In this document: in pieces, positions 1 through 13,708 of the stretch
How positions within the stretch are numbered: position 1 is the first letter of the stretch
Layout: each line of letters starts with the position of its first letter
Source: Rosellinia necatrix
Lineage: Eukaryota > Ascomycota > Sordariomycetes > Xylariales > Xylariaceae
DNA: 64,000 nucleotides
Assembly (NCBI GenBank): GCA_021209875.1
Contig: JAGYVD010000009.1
Coordinates: forward strand, 2,666,001-2,730,000
Direction of reading: 5' to 3'
Made by a program: the position numbers and the translations under genes
Notes under the pieces: generated by a model
Seen by the model: the letters and a program-made list of their open reading frames with translations, nothing else
Told to the model about the DNA's origin: nothing
Databases searched by the model: none

Positions 1-3000
1 GGATCAGAATTCATGCGACTCCGCCTTCGATAATTGCCCACCGATGTTTCGACTTGGTCTAAAAGAAGGCTGACTTTTTCTTCAGCTTCTTGTGCTCGTT
101 TCTCGACTAAGGCGTTTTCTTGTTGCAATTGCTCGAGATCCTTCCCCTGAGCTGCTAATTGCTGCTGATAGTCTTGACTAGATTTCTTAGCAATATCGCG
201 TTCGTTCCTCGCCATATCGAGCTCTTTCCGCGCCTCAGCCAGCTGCGCTGAAGACGACTCCAGCTGTTCCTCTAGCGTCTCTATCTTTTCTTCCAGAGCC
301 GATCGTTCTGCTTCCCATTCCGCTCCGCCTGAACTGTCAGAACCCCCAACTCGCGCTTCTAGGTCAAAATTTTCGTTTTGCAAACGAGTATTTTCGGCCA
401 TAGATTTGCTTAGCTCCTCCTTCATCCGTTTGAGCATCTTCTCGGTACCCTTGACGTAATGAACAGCGGATTGATAGTCGTCCTCAAGCTGCACTATACG
501 ACCGCGATAGTCTGCTTCTGTCTTTGCTGCCTCAGTCGCGAAGCGTTGTCTTGTCTCCTCATGGGCAGTAACTGCTTCAGCAAGTTGCCGTTCAAGCTCT
601 ATAGCACGAGTTACATCTGGCGAGTCGGTGCGGGATCCTATACCTCGTACGCGAGAAAGCCCTGTAGGGCTGATGCCCCTTTCTCCTAGGATGTTTTTGA
701 GTGTGCTGTATTGAACGGTCATGGCATTGGTTTCCAACTGCTGATTTGCCAGTTGGTTCTTGACATCTGAGTTCAGGGCTTGGAGTGACTGAACCTCCTT
801 AAGAGCGGACTGCAGCTGCCTGCGAATGGTAACACCCTCCCTGCTCGATTGTTCCTGATACGCCTCAAGCCCTGCAATACGTTCCTCAGCACTTCGAAGC
901 TTATCAGCGGCCGCATCTGCTTCTTGCTGATACTTTTTGACCAGACCGTTCGCTTCGCTGACTTGGTCTTGAAGGACGGCGATGCGTTCTGTATCCGCTC
1001 GGTTAGGCTTGCCTGTATCGCTTGTAAGTTTCTCGAGGCCTGAAAGCACAGCCTGGCGATGAGCCTCAGCTTCAGCCGTACTACGTTCCACGAGATCTTC
1101 GGCGTCCCGTAGTCGCTGGCTGATCACCGCTAATTCCGCCGCACGGGCCTCATGTTCGGCCTTGAGGGTGTTTAGCTTTGATTCAGCAGCCTCGCGTTGA
1201 GACCGCTCCTCGTCATATCTCCGCTCCAGGTGGTTCCTTATATCGGTTGACATGGCCACGGCTTTGCGCAAAGAATCCAATGTGCTGTTTTCGTCTTTGG
1301 CGTTCTCGGAAGCTTGGTTGAACTTAGCCTCAAATTCTTCTTTCTCAATACGCAAGAGCTTAGTAGCGGCAACTGCATCGGCCGCAAGGATAGATTGCTC
1401 TCGAGCTTCGCGCTGAGATAAGTGCAATTCGGCTCTGAGACGCTCTATTTCCGAAGCAGTTTCTTGCTTATAGGATTCCAACTCCGTCATCCTCTTTTGT
1501 GTTGCGCTTAGAGTCTCATCTGCGAGCTGACGTGCGCGCTTCTCAGCTGCAAGATCAGTTGCGGCACGCGATAAGTTGGTTTGAAATTCCTTTTGCAGGT
1601 TTAGGGCTGCAGCAAGCTTTCGATTCGTCTCAGTACCGTGTTCACTCGCATCGGCACTACGCTCCGTCTCGGCCTGTGGTGTACTTATTACACCCCCGGT
1701 ATGAGCGGCCATTTTAGCTTTAGCGTATACTGCTTCTTGTATTGCGGCATCACGCTGCCTCTCCACTTCGGCAATTTGTTTGGCCGCTAGAACAGCCTGC
1801 TTGTCCACAGAAGTCTGAACATTAGCCAGTTCTTGTCTCATGGCCAGAAGAGCTTCAATTAGAGGCTTGTCTTCGTCATCAAACGTCTCGGCCCCTCGGC
1901 CATCAAGTGCAGGACTCATTGTAGCATTGGGTGTGTATCCGGATTTGCGAGCTAATTCGAGCTCCGAGGCGTACCATGCATTGCGATTGCGTGCAGAATC
2001 TAGTTCCTTAAGCAACGCAACCGTCTGTGAGTTTCTATTAGAGCCTCGGCGCGCCAAAAGATTGCTTGTTTGACGTGTTGGCGGTGGTGGTGAAGATGGT
2101 CGGTTCATTGTACTTTTGAGATTAGGTTCCGTGCTGCTGTCGACGGAACTTTGCCCGCGGCCTTGTCGAGACACCTTGGCCTTGGCGGTATCAGCGGAAA
2201 TGTTATCAGTCCTCGAAGCACTTCTAGATTGCTGATTTGGTGTTCTGCGCCCATTAGCGGGTGCGCTCTCTTCTTTAATGACTTCTCGAGAGATAGGCGA
2301 TTGAGCGAGGCCACCTGCAGAAGGTGACCCGGACACAGCGGCTTCCCTTTCTATCCTCTCAATCGACGTATTTCGCATCCGTCGATTTGCGTTATTCGTG
2401 TCCACAGTTGGCCGCGGGGGTTGACCTTGTGGCGGGGGCCCCGAAGGCGTCGAGGCTCCTGCTCGTGGAAGCTTTGCAATGCCGTTGCTAACGGGAGGAG
2501 GCCCACTCATATCCGCTCCGCTGGCCCCCCTGCTTGTAGGACTTGTTGGACCACCGGGAAGTCTCTTAGGATCGGGGCCGTTTGAGCCCTCTCTCGACGG
2601 CGGCCCACGACCAGTGGCTGATTCGCCGCTGGGTCTCCTTGCTTGCTGCAATTTCTGTGTGTTGGATTGTATTTGCGCATCGTTAGGATAGCGGATCTTG
2701 GTTGTATCCAGGACATAGACGAGAGAGAGGTCGTTGACTTGGTTTGTGGCGGAACTTGGCTCTCCTCCGACAACTACGATGGACTTGCCTACAGCGGTCA
2801 TACTGTGGCCGGATCGGGGGGAAGGCGTTGGGCCCATGTTCTGAAAGGTATACCAGCGGCGTGATGAAATACGAAAAGCAGCCAGATCTCCAAGATCGGC
2901 CCCTTCTTCGGTCCGACCACCAAAAATGTACATGACATCTTCAATGAGTGCCGCGGAGTGGCCTTCTCGTGCTGATGGTATATAGCCAATACAATCCAAC

Positions 3001-4202
3001 TGCGTCCATTTGTTCGCGGGAGGATCATAGCACCAAACATCGTTAAACCATTGGAAGCCATTTGTCCCGCCAAAGCTGAAGGAGTTAGCAAATGGAAATC
3101 GACATCGTTAGCGCCTAGGCTACTTACAGGTACATCTTATCATTGTAAGTGACTACAGAGTGATTGGTTCTCGCAGGTGGCACTTTTCCGGTTGATGTCA
3201 CACCACTCTCGGTATTTTCGATCAGGAGCTCCCACCGGTTATTCGGCATTTGCAGCTGATTCAGGTCGAAAGCAGAAAGGTCATTCATAAAATATCCCTC
3301 TACCTGACCACCAAAAATGTAGATTTTGGACCCTACGATATTCAACGAATGTCCATAGCGGCCTGAGGGCCGGGGCCCAGCCGGCAATGCCCGTGACCAT
3401 TGTCTCGTAGCTACGAACATTAGTCTGTGCTACTGATAATAGGGGTCAAGGCAGGGAGAGGGAAGTTAATTGATATTGCAATGAAACAGAGGATTGGTGC
3501 ATACTAGTATTGAGTAGATAGAGAGTCTCATCCAAGACATCGTTTTCGTCAATCTTGGTGTCCCCGCCATAGACAATGAACGCGTTGCCTACAAGCAGAG
3601 ATGAATGACCAACTCTCGGGCCGGGGGCCTCGGCGGCAGTTGCAAGAGGATAGCACGCCAAGTTGCCTCCGGCCTCGATGATCCACAGATCTCCTTTGAC
3701 GGTCGAGCTATTTATTAAGCCACCCATGATATAGATGTCGCCCTCTTTAGAGGAGATGGAATTGACCGCGGCGCCATATCGTGGAAAGGGACTTGGTACG
3801 TTGGACGTGAATGTTAAACGGCGCTGCGACCACGGATATAACGACGCGTTTACGCTCTGTTGCGGTGCATTACGCAACTAGGGAAAGGCGCTGCTGGTTA
3901 GCCACGCGTAATACAAATCATCAGCTGAGGGACATTGGACGTACAGGTAGATCACTCTGTGCCTGAGGCTGTGTCTGCTGGGATTGCTCCTGCTGAGCTG
4001 CCCGCCGAGCGGCGTATTTCTCGACATCAGGGCTCCCCCCGCCCTCATCTAGAGAGTGTAAGCTCCCTGTCGGCGTGCCTCGTGCGTGCTTCCCTTCCCC
4101 TGCTACGCGCCCGGCCGGGCTCTGGATCCCACTCGCAGCAGGGCCATCTCGGCTTGATAGATTTCTGTCTTGGTTTTTCTTGGATTTGAAAAGGAAAGCC
4201 AT
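1..4202 (-). CDS. tea1: Tea1/KelA-like Kelch-repeat cell polarity protein (partial, 3' end off window)
   Basis: Cell-end marker that in fission yeast and Aspergillus rides microtubule tips and marks growth sites. Four exons read on the minus strand: 4202-3945, 3877-3505, 3410-3128, 3075-1, joined by introns of 67, 94 and 52 nt; phases agree and the frame is open to base 1, giving about 1,329 visible residues. Residues about 115-420 are Kelch repeats, with repeated GG motifs such as YIMGG, VYGG, YIFGGQ, LFGGTNG and MYIFGG. A Ser/Pro/Arg-rich linker follows. From about residue 665 onward the sequence is continuous charged coiled coil. The N-terminus (MAFLFKSKKNQD) matches what I remember of sordariomycete Tea1 homologues. 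The gene is divergent from KOG1. It is truncated only by the window edge; I see no internal lesion. Alternative Kelch paralogues (KelB type) lack this long coiled coil, so the assignment is firm. Confidence 0.93.
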
Positions 4203-7200
4203 GTCGGAACCAAGACCGGATCCCCGGACATGGACTGGGCGAGTTGAGATCGAGCCGACAATCTATCCCGTGAGAACCACGGCACAACGCTGACAACGTC
4301 GGGCGGTGTGGACCAGGCCGGTATCTTAGGGGCACCACGATATGTGGCTGTAGGATGGGGGGACACAAAGGGGGACGGGAGAATTAAGAAGGCTGGGTGT
4401 GGCCGCTGTGAGGCTGGACCTCAACCTGGGAATCGAATGCCCGGTAGGGTGTGCACTTGACGAGAGTTTCGACGTCAAGGACGAATTCGAGATTTTGACT
4501 CCAGTGGGTGGAACTGACTATCGGTCGGCTTGGTGTCGATTGAAACGTCGCATGTATAGGGCCGAGCAACACGAGGTCAGGAGAGTGCAGGCGGAACCGA
4601 GCAGGAGTGCGAATAATCGTTTGCCGCAAGATGGGGACAAGTAGGTAGCGGGCAAATGTTCGAACGCTACGAACGAACGGACGTGCTCTCGGTGTCGCTT
4701 TCGATCAAAACCGACTGTTGGTAGGGTATCTATTCATTAATTGGTCATGTAAGGTCATGTTCTGCACGGTTGCTTCGATCCCGACCTTGCGCGGCACGAA
4801 AAAAAAAAAGAAAGGGAATTGGGACAGGAGGATCGTGAAGGATTAGGAAGTTAGGAGAGGAGGCCAGCGGCGAGGTTGGTCGGGGATTGCGACAATTTTC
4901 CACAATTTAGCAGCGCCAGTTCGGCATGGTTGGGGGACTTTGGAGGCAACAGCAACTGCGGTCGGTACTAAACCGTGCTCTGGTGAACCTACTACTATCG
5001 CCGGCAAGGAGGTAGCGTACCGTAGGACCAACTTAGTATCAACTAATACAACTATGTAGTATAGTGTGCTAGGCCTGCAGCGGTCCCTTCATCCATCCAT
5101 CTCACTTCAAATTGAAAGGCACGGAGAGCGCTACAGATGCTAACTCCACCTACCTAACCTAGCTAGGTTGGCGTAGAATTCCCATTTTCGGGGGCCGGGA
5201 GTCAGGGGTTTTACCCCGTCTAAATACGGATCGGATTTGTTCTCCTTGCAGATACCTTCTCTGCTAGCGCAGAGCGACCATGGATGTGATTGGTTTAGTG
5301 GTAGTCTGCATGCTACGGAAGCGGCTAGTGTTATAGAGTTGGTACCTATGTATTCTTGCGTACACTAGTAGTATACAAGCACGCCGTGTAGTGTATGTAT
5401 GGGCGGTCCCCCGAATGGCTACAGATCCACCTGTTCCACGAAATTGGTGGCAGGGTTATGAGGAAACGAAGGGCAGGGAGGTGGAAAAAATTTAATACAT
5501 ATATAGTTAGTTGTCCAGAAAAGAAAGCGATCTAGAAGGAGGGAAGGGAGTAAAGAACGTTGCCGGCCGATAACGTGGATACTTAAGCATCGCGATGGGC
5601 TATGTTCACATTGTCTAAGTGCTTCAGTATTATATCTCCTTACTACGTATATACCTGGGTAAGTAGGTACTTATGCATACCTGGTACCATTAAGCCCTTT
5701 GGTTTTTGGAGTGTGGTTGGGTTGGTGACTTGATACGTATCCGCAATGTCCTGGCATTCCTCAAACCCGTCTGTATGTGCATACCTCAGCCTGCAGCAAG
5801 TTCTAGTCGGAGGTGGGATCCACGCAGGAACACAATTCCTAGTGCTTGTTAGCTTCTCTTGACAAGTCGCTAACCGTACTTATGACAGGCAAGGCTCCGG
5901 CGACCGCGAGGAGATCATGAAATCCACGTGATGGTTCAATAGCCTAGCCATAGCTACCCGTATCTTGGATAGCAGCCGGGTCTTGTATTGCAACTGAGTG
6001 GCACTGCCCCGGTACCTATCCAGCAGACATGTAGCCTACCTCTCTAAGTAATATACACTACTCATGTAGTGTACCTAGGGTCAGGGCAAAGAGGTACTTA
6101 CACCACCGGTGTGCTAACTTAGATTATATCTAGATAAGTAACCATCTGTACTTAGCAGATGGTCATTGAACGATTCGTAGAAAGTTCCGTCTCTGCACGT
6201 GGGAAGATTACTAGGTAGTAGTGGTGTAGGTCATAACGACTAGTATGGGTGGTTTACGGGTAGATGACCATGCTACCCTGCCTCGTAAGGCTATGTCTCT
6301 TGTCGCCGGAGAAAACGCCGTTTCATCCACAACAGATGGATTTTCACGATGGCCTACATGTAGCAAGACAACATTCGATGTTCCCAGCCGCGAAGGCCCA
6401 AGGGTTCCTGATAAAAATGATCAAGTTGGGGCTCACTGACACGCATGAATCCGAAATAACTACCGCGTGGATATACAGTATGTCCCTGCCCATAGCAGAT
6501 GGGATTTATACAGTGGTCATGGCTTTGACCCTCCGGTACAGGCGACCAGATATGATAGAAGCCCATGCCCCTATTCGTAATTTTTGAGATCGCACGAGCC
6601 ACCTGCCCATCAACTTGATCGCCTCTTACCGTCGTACTCCTGCTACGTTACGGAAATACCTTTACCAAAGATATGCCGACATGAATACTCACCTGATCCA
6701 CAGGCGAATATGATACATTAAAAAGCTTCACGTTGAAATATACGAGATATTCTAACATCCCTAGGTTTGTAAGTAAGACATTTATATCTATATAATGTAG
6801 TACAGGTAATAGGTACATACATACCTAGTAGCATGCCACTTTTCTTCTTTTTCTTTAAAAAAAAAAAAAACTAAAAAAAACTCCTATGTTTATAAAGATG
6901 AGCAAATACATAAATCCCCGCTAGTGTCGCTTCAATTTTAACGTTACCTAAAAGGATAGGCTGAAACGTGGGAGATTATGAGTCTAATACGTATCTAGTA
7001 AGTATAAGAGGCATGACTTGGAAGTGTATGCTCACTCTCCCAAGTACATAAATACCTGCATGCATAATCCACTGCTACAGATAATTGAATACTCTCTACC
7101 TGTAGGCAGGCTTCAGCAAACCCAGCCCATTAGATACTACCCAGGTAAGGCACCTAGGCAACTTTATCTCCTATCGAAGATGCCTTGGGTGTCCTACCTC

Positions 7201-8000
7201 AGTGGGACAAACATTCTTGTCGGTCGGTACAGCCAACACACAGTTAAATGCACGCTATAGAGTGCTTTCACCTATTGTGCTTTGCCTAGTACAAAGTAGG
7301 TATCACCTACAACCTGCAATGGTCCGATTGAGTCGCGAACGGGAGGGTCACAAAGCTCCTATTGGCACAATACACACAAGAACCCAGCATTTTCCTGCGT
7401 GGGTAGTTCTTGGCTTGTGGATTGTGAGCTTCACTGGATCCTAGGTAGATCCGAATGGAGTACATACAGCCTACCTAACTAGTACACTAAGTAGGTAGGC
7501 ACGGTAGCTGCTGAGATTCTGGTTAGCTACTTCCCGGACACCTAAGCTGGGTGGTGGCTACCACTATCCATTGGTACTAAGTACTTACCTAGCTTGAAGT
7601 GCATGCACTGCTATCCGTACGATAACCGGGTGGCTATCTGATAGATACCTACTTGACTTAGGTAAGTAAGTAGGTAGATAGGTACCATCCCGGCTGGTCA
7701 GCTTGTGGGATAAGAAGCAAGGGCGACTTGACTCCCCAGACGTTCACATCGACGGACTGGACTCAGCCTGACCAACCCGTTTCTAAACCTAAAACACCTC
7801 TCTTTTTCGGTTGTTATTGTTTATTGCTGCCTATCCCCCGTCATTACCCGTTGCCGGCCCATGCATTAGGATTCGGCCTACAGTACCAACTTTCCACCCC
7901 CGGCCTGCTTGACATCCTCGGTAGACTACCGGTACCTCACAGGTGCGTGTGTCTGCGTGTCTGCGTGTCTGCGGGTCTACGAGCACAGCGCTCGTTCACC
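4203..8000. other. Divergent intergenic region between tea1 and KOG1
   Basis: No convincing gene in about 3.8 kb; the open frames here are under 110 codons and lack family resemblance. It must hold the promoters and 5' leaders of both flanking genes. Visible structure: an A-run near 4800, dispersed CCTACCTAGGTA-like palindromes (notably 5640-5690, 7475-7500 and 7560-7690), perfect hairpins at 6055-6073 and 6142-6164, an A-rich tract near 6857-6880, and a GTCTGCGT-type tandem repeat at about 7940-7975 in the KOG1 leader. Confidence 0.7.
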
Positions 8001-11000
8001 ATGACTGCCGTCACAGCGCATCATCACCATCCAAGCGCATATTCCCCGCAACAGCAGCAACAACGGCGGCAGCAACAGCAGCAACAGCAACACCACTATC
8101 AGCAGCAGCAGCAGCCGCCGCCGCCGCAGCAGCTACAGCAGCCGGTGCCGGCCGCTTCGTCGCTGTCTGGGCACCCAACCAGACCCCCCATCGACTACGC
8201 TGCCGAATATCCAGCTCAGGCTACAGCATCACACCCCTCGGGCTACTCCATGCCGCGGTCTGCCCGCAACGATCCCGACCCCGCCGATATGCCTTCGCGT
8301 TTAAGCACCGTCAGCACACCTGCCGCCATGCACAACAGCTCCCACCATGCTCGGTCCGCGAGAGAGCAGGCGGCTGATCCGATAAACGGTCCGTCGGACA
8401 GCACCGCAGACAGCAGCGATTCCGAACGTCGAGCGGTCGAACGCGCCCCTAACCAGAAGAAGCTTTCTATCATAACCTCTCAGGATGATGGCGCGCACGG
8501 TCGCTCTCAACGCCCAAAGCCGCCTTTATTGCGATCCAAGAGCGACTACGCTGTTCGACGGGATGAACCAGAACCTCCCGAGGATGAAGCCCGCGAATGG
8601 GGCGCACGCCATGGGTTTGAGGACCACTATCAGTCCGAAGATATCATATCACAGTTGGCGAGCGTGAGTGAATTTGATTTCCTATCATGATACCCCACCC
8701 TGACACGGGCGCGACAACATCGAGCACAATGTGGTCGATTTGCATGTTATCCTGTTAGCGTGATGCGGCCTGTTTGACTCTGGCTTCGACATTCATGATT
8801 ATTCGTGACGGCGCGCCATACCTGTGCTATAGTACAGACTCTTGATATTTTCCCTTGCTGCCTCGCTGGTTTGTTTGTGGTTCAATGTAGGTAGCAATTA
8901 CTAACCTAGTTCATAGAATTGGTACATGTACTTCACCGACAAACGCCACGAGACGACCGGGCAGCCCAAGGCACCAAATTGCGAGATTGAGGACTGGCGC
9001 ATGAGGGATCGCTTAAAAACCGTCTCAGCTGCCCTTGCAGTGTGTCTCAACATAGGGGTTGAACCACCCGATCAGCTGAAAACCAGCCCTGGTGCCAAAC
9101 TTGAGGCCTGGCAGGATCCCTTCGTGCCACCGGCCCCGAAAGCGCTGGAGAGTATAGGGAAGTCGCTGCAAACGCAATACGAAAATATCTCCGTCCGCAC
9201 GCGATACAAGCAGTACTTGGATCCGTCAGTCGAAGAGACTAAGAAGTTTTGCATGTCCCTCCGTAGGAACGCCAAAGATGAACGGGTATTGCTACACTAT
9301 AATGGTCATGGCGTTCCCAAGCCTACCGCATCGGGTGAGATATGGGTGTTTAACAAAAACTATACTCAATACATCCCGATATCGCTATACGACCTTCAGC
9401 AATGGTTGCAATCTCCCACCGTCTTCGTCTGGGATTGTTCAGAAGCGGGCAACATTCTTAACAACTACCATCGTTTCGTGGATAAGCACCAGGAAGAGGA
9501 GGAAGCTGCTGCAGCCGCGGACCCGAACTACGAGAAGGTGAAGTTCGACTCGTACCTTCACCTAGCAGCCTGTGCCGTCAAGGAGAATCTCCCGACGAAC
9601 CCTCTGCTTCCCGCTGATCTATTCACCGCATGTCTGACAACCCCAATCGAGATGGCGTTGTGGTTTTTTGTGTTGCAGAATCCCCTAAAGACACATCTAA
9701 CGCCAGAGCGAGCTAAAAAACTTCCCGGGCGGCTACAGGAACGAAGGACACCCCTCGGAGAGCTCAACTGGATTTTCACTGCAATCACCGACACCATTGC
9801 ATGGACTTCTCTGCCCCGACAGCTTTTCCGGAAGTTTTTTCGTCAGGATCTTATGGTCGCTGCCCTTTTCCGGAATTTCATTCTCGCTCAAAGAATCATG
9901 ATGGTCTATGGATGTAACCCTCAATCGTATCCAGCACTGCCGGATACCCATCAACACCCATTGTGGGAAAGCTGGGATCTTGCAGTCGATCTGGCCCTGT
10001 CCCAACTGCCAATGCTAGAAAAGAAGGAAAGCGAAGGCATTGAATATGAATACCAAAGCTCCACCTTCTTTGCCGAGCAGCTCACCGCATTTGAGGTTTA
10101 CCTTGGTCGGGGCGACGCTCTATTGCAAAAACCCCCAGAGCAACTCCCCGTTGTCCTGCAGGTGTTGCTCAGCCAGCAGCATAGAGTTCGTGCTCTCATT
10201 CTGTTGGGTAGGTTTCTAGATCTCGGCCCTTGGGCGGTCCAGCTCGCTTTGAGCATTGGAATCTTTCCTTACGTTCTTAAGCTACTGCAGTCGGCTGCAT
10301 CAGAGCTAAAACCGGTCATGGTCTTTATCTGGACAAGGGTTCTCGCCGTTGACATCTCCTGCCAACCAGACCTGATAAAGGATAGTGGTTACAACTACTT
10401 CGCTGCGATACTCAAACCATCTGAAGTCCTCCCTGTTGTTAATATCGATGAGCATAAAGCAATGTGTGCGTTTGTACTCGCAATGCTTTGCAAGGGATAT
10501 AAACCCGGCCAAGTTGTCTGTAATCAAACCGATGTCATGACCTATTGCCTAGCCCATCTCAACAATGCCAATAACTTGCTTCGGCAGTGGGCTTGCCTCT
10601 GCATCAGCCAATTATGGCATGATCTCCCCGATGCTAAATGGAGGGGCATCAGAGAAAATGCCCCGATGAAACTATCAACGCTTACCAAAGACGCCTATCC
10701 CGAAGTTCGAGCAGCTGTTGTCCATGCGATGACCACCTTTTTAAGCATACCTGATCTTACCGATGAGGTTGCCCGGATTGAGGAATCCATCGCTTGGACG
10801 CTGCTTGATGTAGCCAACGATGGAAGTCCACTCGTCCGAAAAGAATTGCTAGTGTTTCTGTCCAGTTTTGTGCTTCGGTACGAGAATAAATTCATTGTTG
10901 CGGCTTTCGAGCAATTGCTAGAAGAAGAGGAGTACATAAAGTATCCCACAGACGACAATATGGACCGCAAGATGGGCTTGCATTATGCTCGGGCCGAAAA

Positions 11001-12815
11001 TCGGGATGAAAATGGGTTCATCAAAGCCACTGCTCAAGGTTTCTCTTTCAATACGGTTTTCGCCGCTTGTTGGAAGCACATTCTCGTGTTGAATGTTGAT
11101 CCTCATCCCGAAGTCCAACGGGACGCAACAATCATTGTAGATTATGTACATGATGCGCTACTGGCCTCCTCAGTCGGGCCGCGGGCCCAAATTATCGCTG
11201 ACGAGATTCATAAGCGGGCTCAGAGCAGTCGAGGTCACAAGAAACAATCATCTGCCTCACGAAATGGCTTGGTGGGTGTTACACCTTCGTACATCACTCA
11301 ACCGGAACCATCCCCTGGTCTGTTAAAGCGAACCGCTAGCCTTTTGTTCCCATTTCCGACCATATGGGGTGGTGATGACAAGCCAGCTAATTCGCCTCCG
11401 TCGCCATCTCCTGAACTCAAGCGGAACCTGTCCCAAAAGCTCCGATACCCGGCTGACTGGCACGCTCCACCTGAGCAGAATGATCAAGCATACGTTCCGG
11501 CTCATTATAATGTAGCTAACGAACCGGTATCCGGAAGTTTTGAGCCCCGTAAACTGAACGAATTACCTTCGTTACCTCTAAAGAGTACCTTCTTAGACTG
11601 GTCCATTCAGTATTTCCGTGAGCCACAAATGAAGCTTAGCGAAGCCGAAGAGCCAGGAAGTATAGAGTACAATGAGCGCCTATGGAGGCGATCCCGCAAT
11701 GAGGCTATCTTGAGGGAAACGCAACCACAAAAACAGTATGCCGGAAGTCACAAGTGGAATAACCAGCTCTGTATCATGAATAATGGCGCTCAACCCACCA
11801 AAATGACCTTCCATCAATTCGAAGACCACCTTTCAGTGGCCGATGATAGCAACACAGTCTACGTGTGGGACTGGAAAAAGCAAAACAGGCTGCATCGCTT
11901 TTCGAACGGCAATCCTGAAGGCTCTAAGATCAGCGACATGAAATTCATCAACGAGGACGACACTGCATTTCTGATGACCGGCTCATCCGATGGTGTACTG
12001 AGAATATACCGAAACTATGATTCCGCTACAAACATAGAGCTCGCCTCTGCCTGGAGGGCGCTTACTCAAATGGTTCCAAGCAACGTCAACTCTGGGATGG
12101 TATTCGACTGGCAACAGGTGACGGGACGAGTCCTAGTTGCTGGGGACGTTCGTGTGATTCGAGTATGGGCCGCAGCATCCGAGACGTGTGTGATGGATAT
12201 CCCTGCCCGATCGGGTTCATGCGTCACTTCGCTGACTTCAGATCAAATGACCGGCAACATATTTGTTGCTGGTTTCGGTGACGGAGCGGTAAGGGTTTTT
12301 GACACCCGTCTACGGCCTCAGGAATCAATGGTCAAAAAATGGAAAAATGATACTGATAGGCAGTGGATACGAAATGTACACATGCAGCGTGGCGGCCAGC
12401 GAGAGCTTCTTTCCACTAGCCGCAATGGACAAGTTAAACTCTGGGATATTCGAATGGATAACCCTCTCCGTGTTATACAGACCTCGCACGGAACCCTACG
12501 AACAGCCAGCACGCATGAACATTTGCCTGTTTTCTCGGTGTAAGTGCCCATTTCATCAACAACTAGAAACAATGCTAACACCTTATCAGCGGTACGTCTA
12601 CTCATACTGTTAAAGTATTCAACCTCGATGGTCGTGAGCTTTCCCGAATAGAACCCTATTCAAGTTTCCTCCAGCAAAACCGCGGTGCCCCCATTGCTAC
12701 GACAGCATTTCACCCGCATCGAATGATTCTAGGGTGCGCCGCCCGGGGCGATTACCACATCAACCTTTTCACTTGTGCCAGTGAGAAGCCAGAAACAATC
12801 CTTAATTCACTCTAA
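8001..12815 (+). CDS. KOG1: Raptor/Kog1, TORC1 scaffold subunit
   Basis: Raptor presents substrates to TOR kinase in TORC1, at the vacuole in yeasts, linking nutrients to growth. Exons 8001-8663, 8917-12539 and 12590-12815 keep phase and give about 1,503 aa, close to yeast Kog1. The start is the first in-frame ATG, in a good context (ACCATGA). Residues about 12-55 are His/Gln/Pro-rich from CAG/CCG repeats. The raptor-N caspase-like domain follows, starting NWYMYFTDKRHETTG, with the conserved YNGHG (His about 352) and WDCSEAG (Cys about 395) that mimic a caspase dyad. A HEAT-repeat middle comes next (for example LSQQHRVRALILLGRFLDLG), then a disordered linker, then C-terminal WD40 repeats (VYVWDW, GVLRIYR, VKLWDIR, VKVFNLDG). 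The second intron splits the last WD repeat and ends in CAG at 12589. The gene looks intact. The poly-Gln stretch is likely to vary in length between strains. Confidence 0.96.
8048..8140 (+). repeat. CAG/CCG trinucleotide repeat inside KOG1 exon 1
   Basis: Interrupted CAG/CAA runs followed by CCGCCG and further CAGCAG. In frame they encode a Gln-rich block with a short poly-Pro interruption near the N-terminus of Kog1. Confidence 0.85.
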
Positions 12816-13708
12816 GCTATCGAGGATACACTCCTTAACTCTGACTCGAATCCTTTCTACACTGCCCAGCATCGGCGAGGGGGCCTAATATCATCATCAC
12901 TATTCGCAGAACTAATCGACAGCGTATGCCCTTTGATTCAGCCGGCTTGCATAGAGAGGAACGAAGTGCTACACACTTCGCCCCATCCAAGTCCAACTAG
13001 ACGTTACGAGCACTAACTCTATCCGGCAATCGGGTTAAAAGGGGCGATATCCCGGCGTTGGCCAACGGAAATGTTTTCCATCCACTATTTTCTACAGTTA
13101 ACTACGCTCGTCCACATAACAGCCCCCCTAGCTCGCAATGTAAGATTGCAGGGGTCAGTGGATGATATACGCTGAAATGAATGCTTTACCCGCTTCCCTC
13201 TCTCCTTCAGCGTCTTTATATTCCCCCGTGGAGAAACGGGAGGAAGAGTTTAGTTTAATAAATTCCTAGGGATGGTAAAGACAGGACAGGGAGAATCATG
13301 ATAATGATGACGCATCCGACGCCTCACCCAGACGTGATGCCGTCCTATTGTACTTATAACCGCTGAGCTTCACGGTCAGGGCCATTAGCTATGAGGTATC
13401 ATGATGAATGAATACGATTAACTTTCGACAGTGCGCACGTAGCAAACGTTTGTTTCACCAACCGATTCAAGATCAGGCATTAGGGCATAGAACGTAGAAA
13501 ACCCAGTTCACACGTGAGATACGCGGCATATCCCACTCTAGTTGGTTATTTATCCTATGCTTTCTAGTGCATTCCATTTCCCGTCATTTCACCATATGTA
13601 TCCCAAGCCGGAAGAGAGGCCAAATGACGCTACTTAACTATGTTACTAGGTTCTTAACTAACATAGATACCGCTTACTCCTTAGCTTTTTTTTTTTTTTT
13701 TAATATAC
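12816..13708. other. Intergenic, KOG1 3' flank
   Basis: No gene seen. Contains the KOG1 3' end and a T-run at about 13686-13700. Two convergent genes flank it (KOG1 plus, hypothetical gene minus), so it should hold both terminators; no poly(A) signal is clear enough to place. Confidence 0.6.

Noticed and set aside
7728..8000. Upstream extension of the KOG1 reading frame
   Set aside because: Open but contains no in-frame ATG before 8001; it begins at a TTG, so it is treated as leader.
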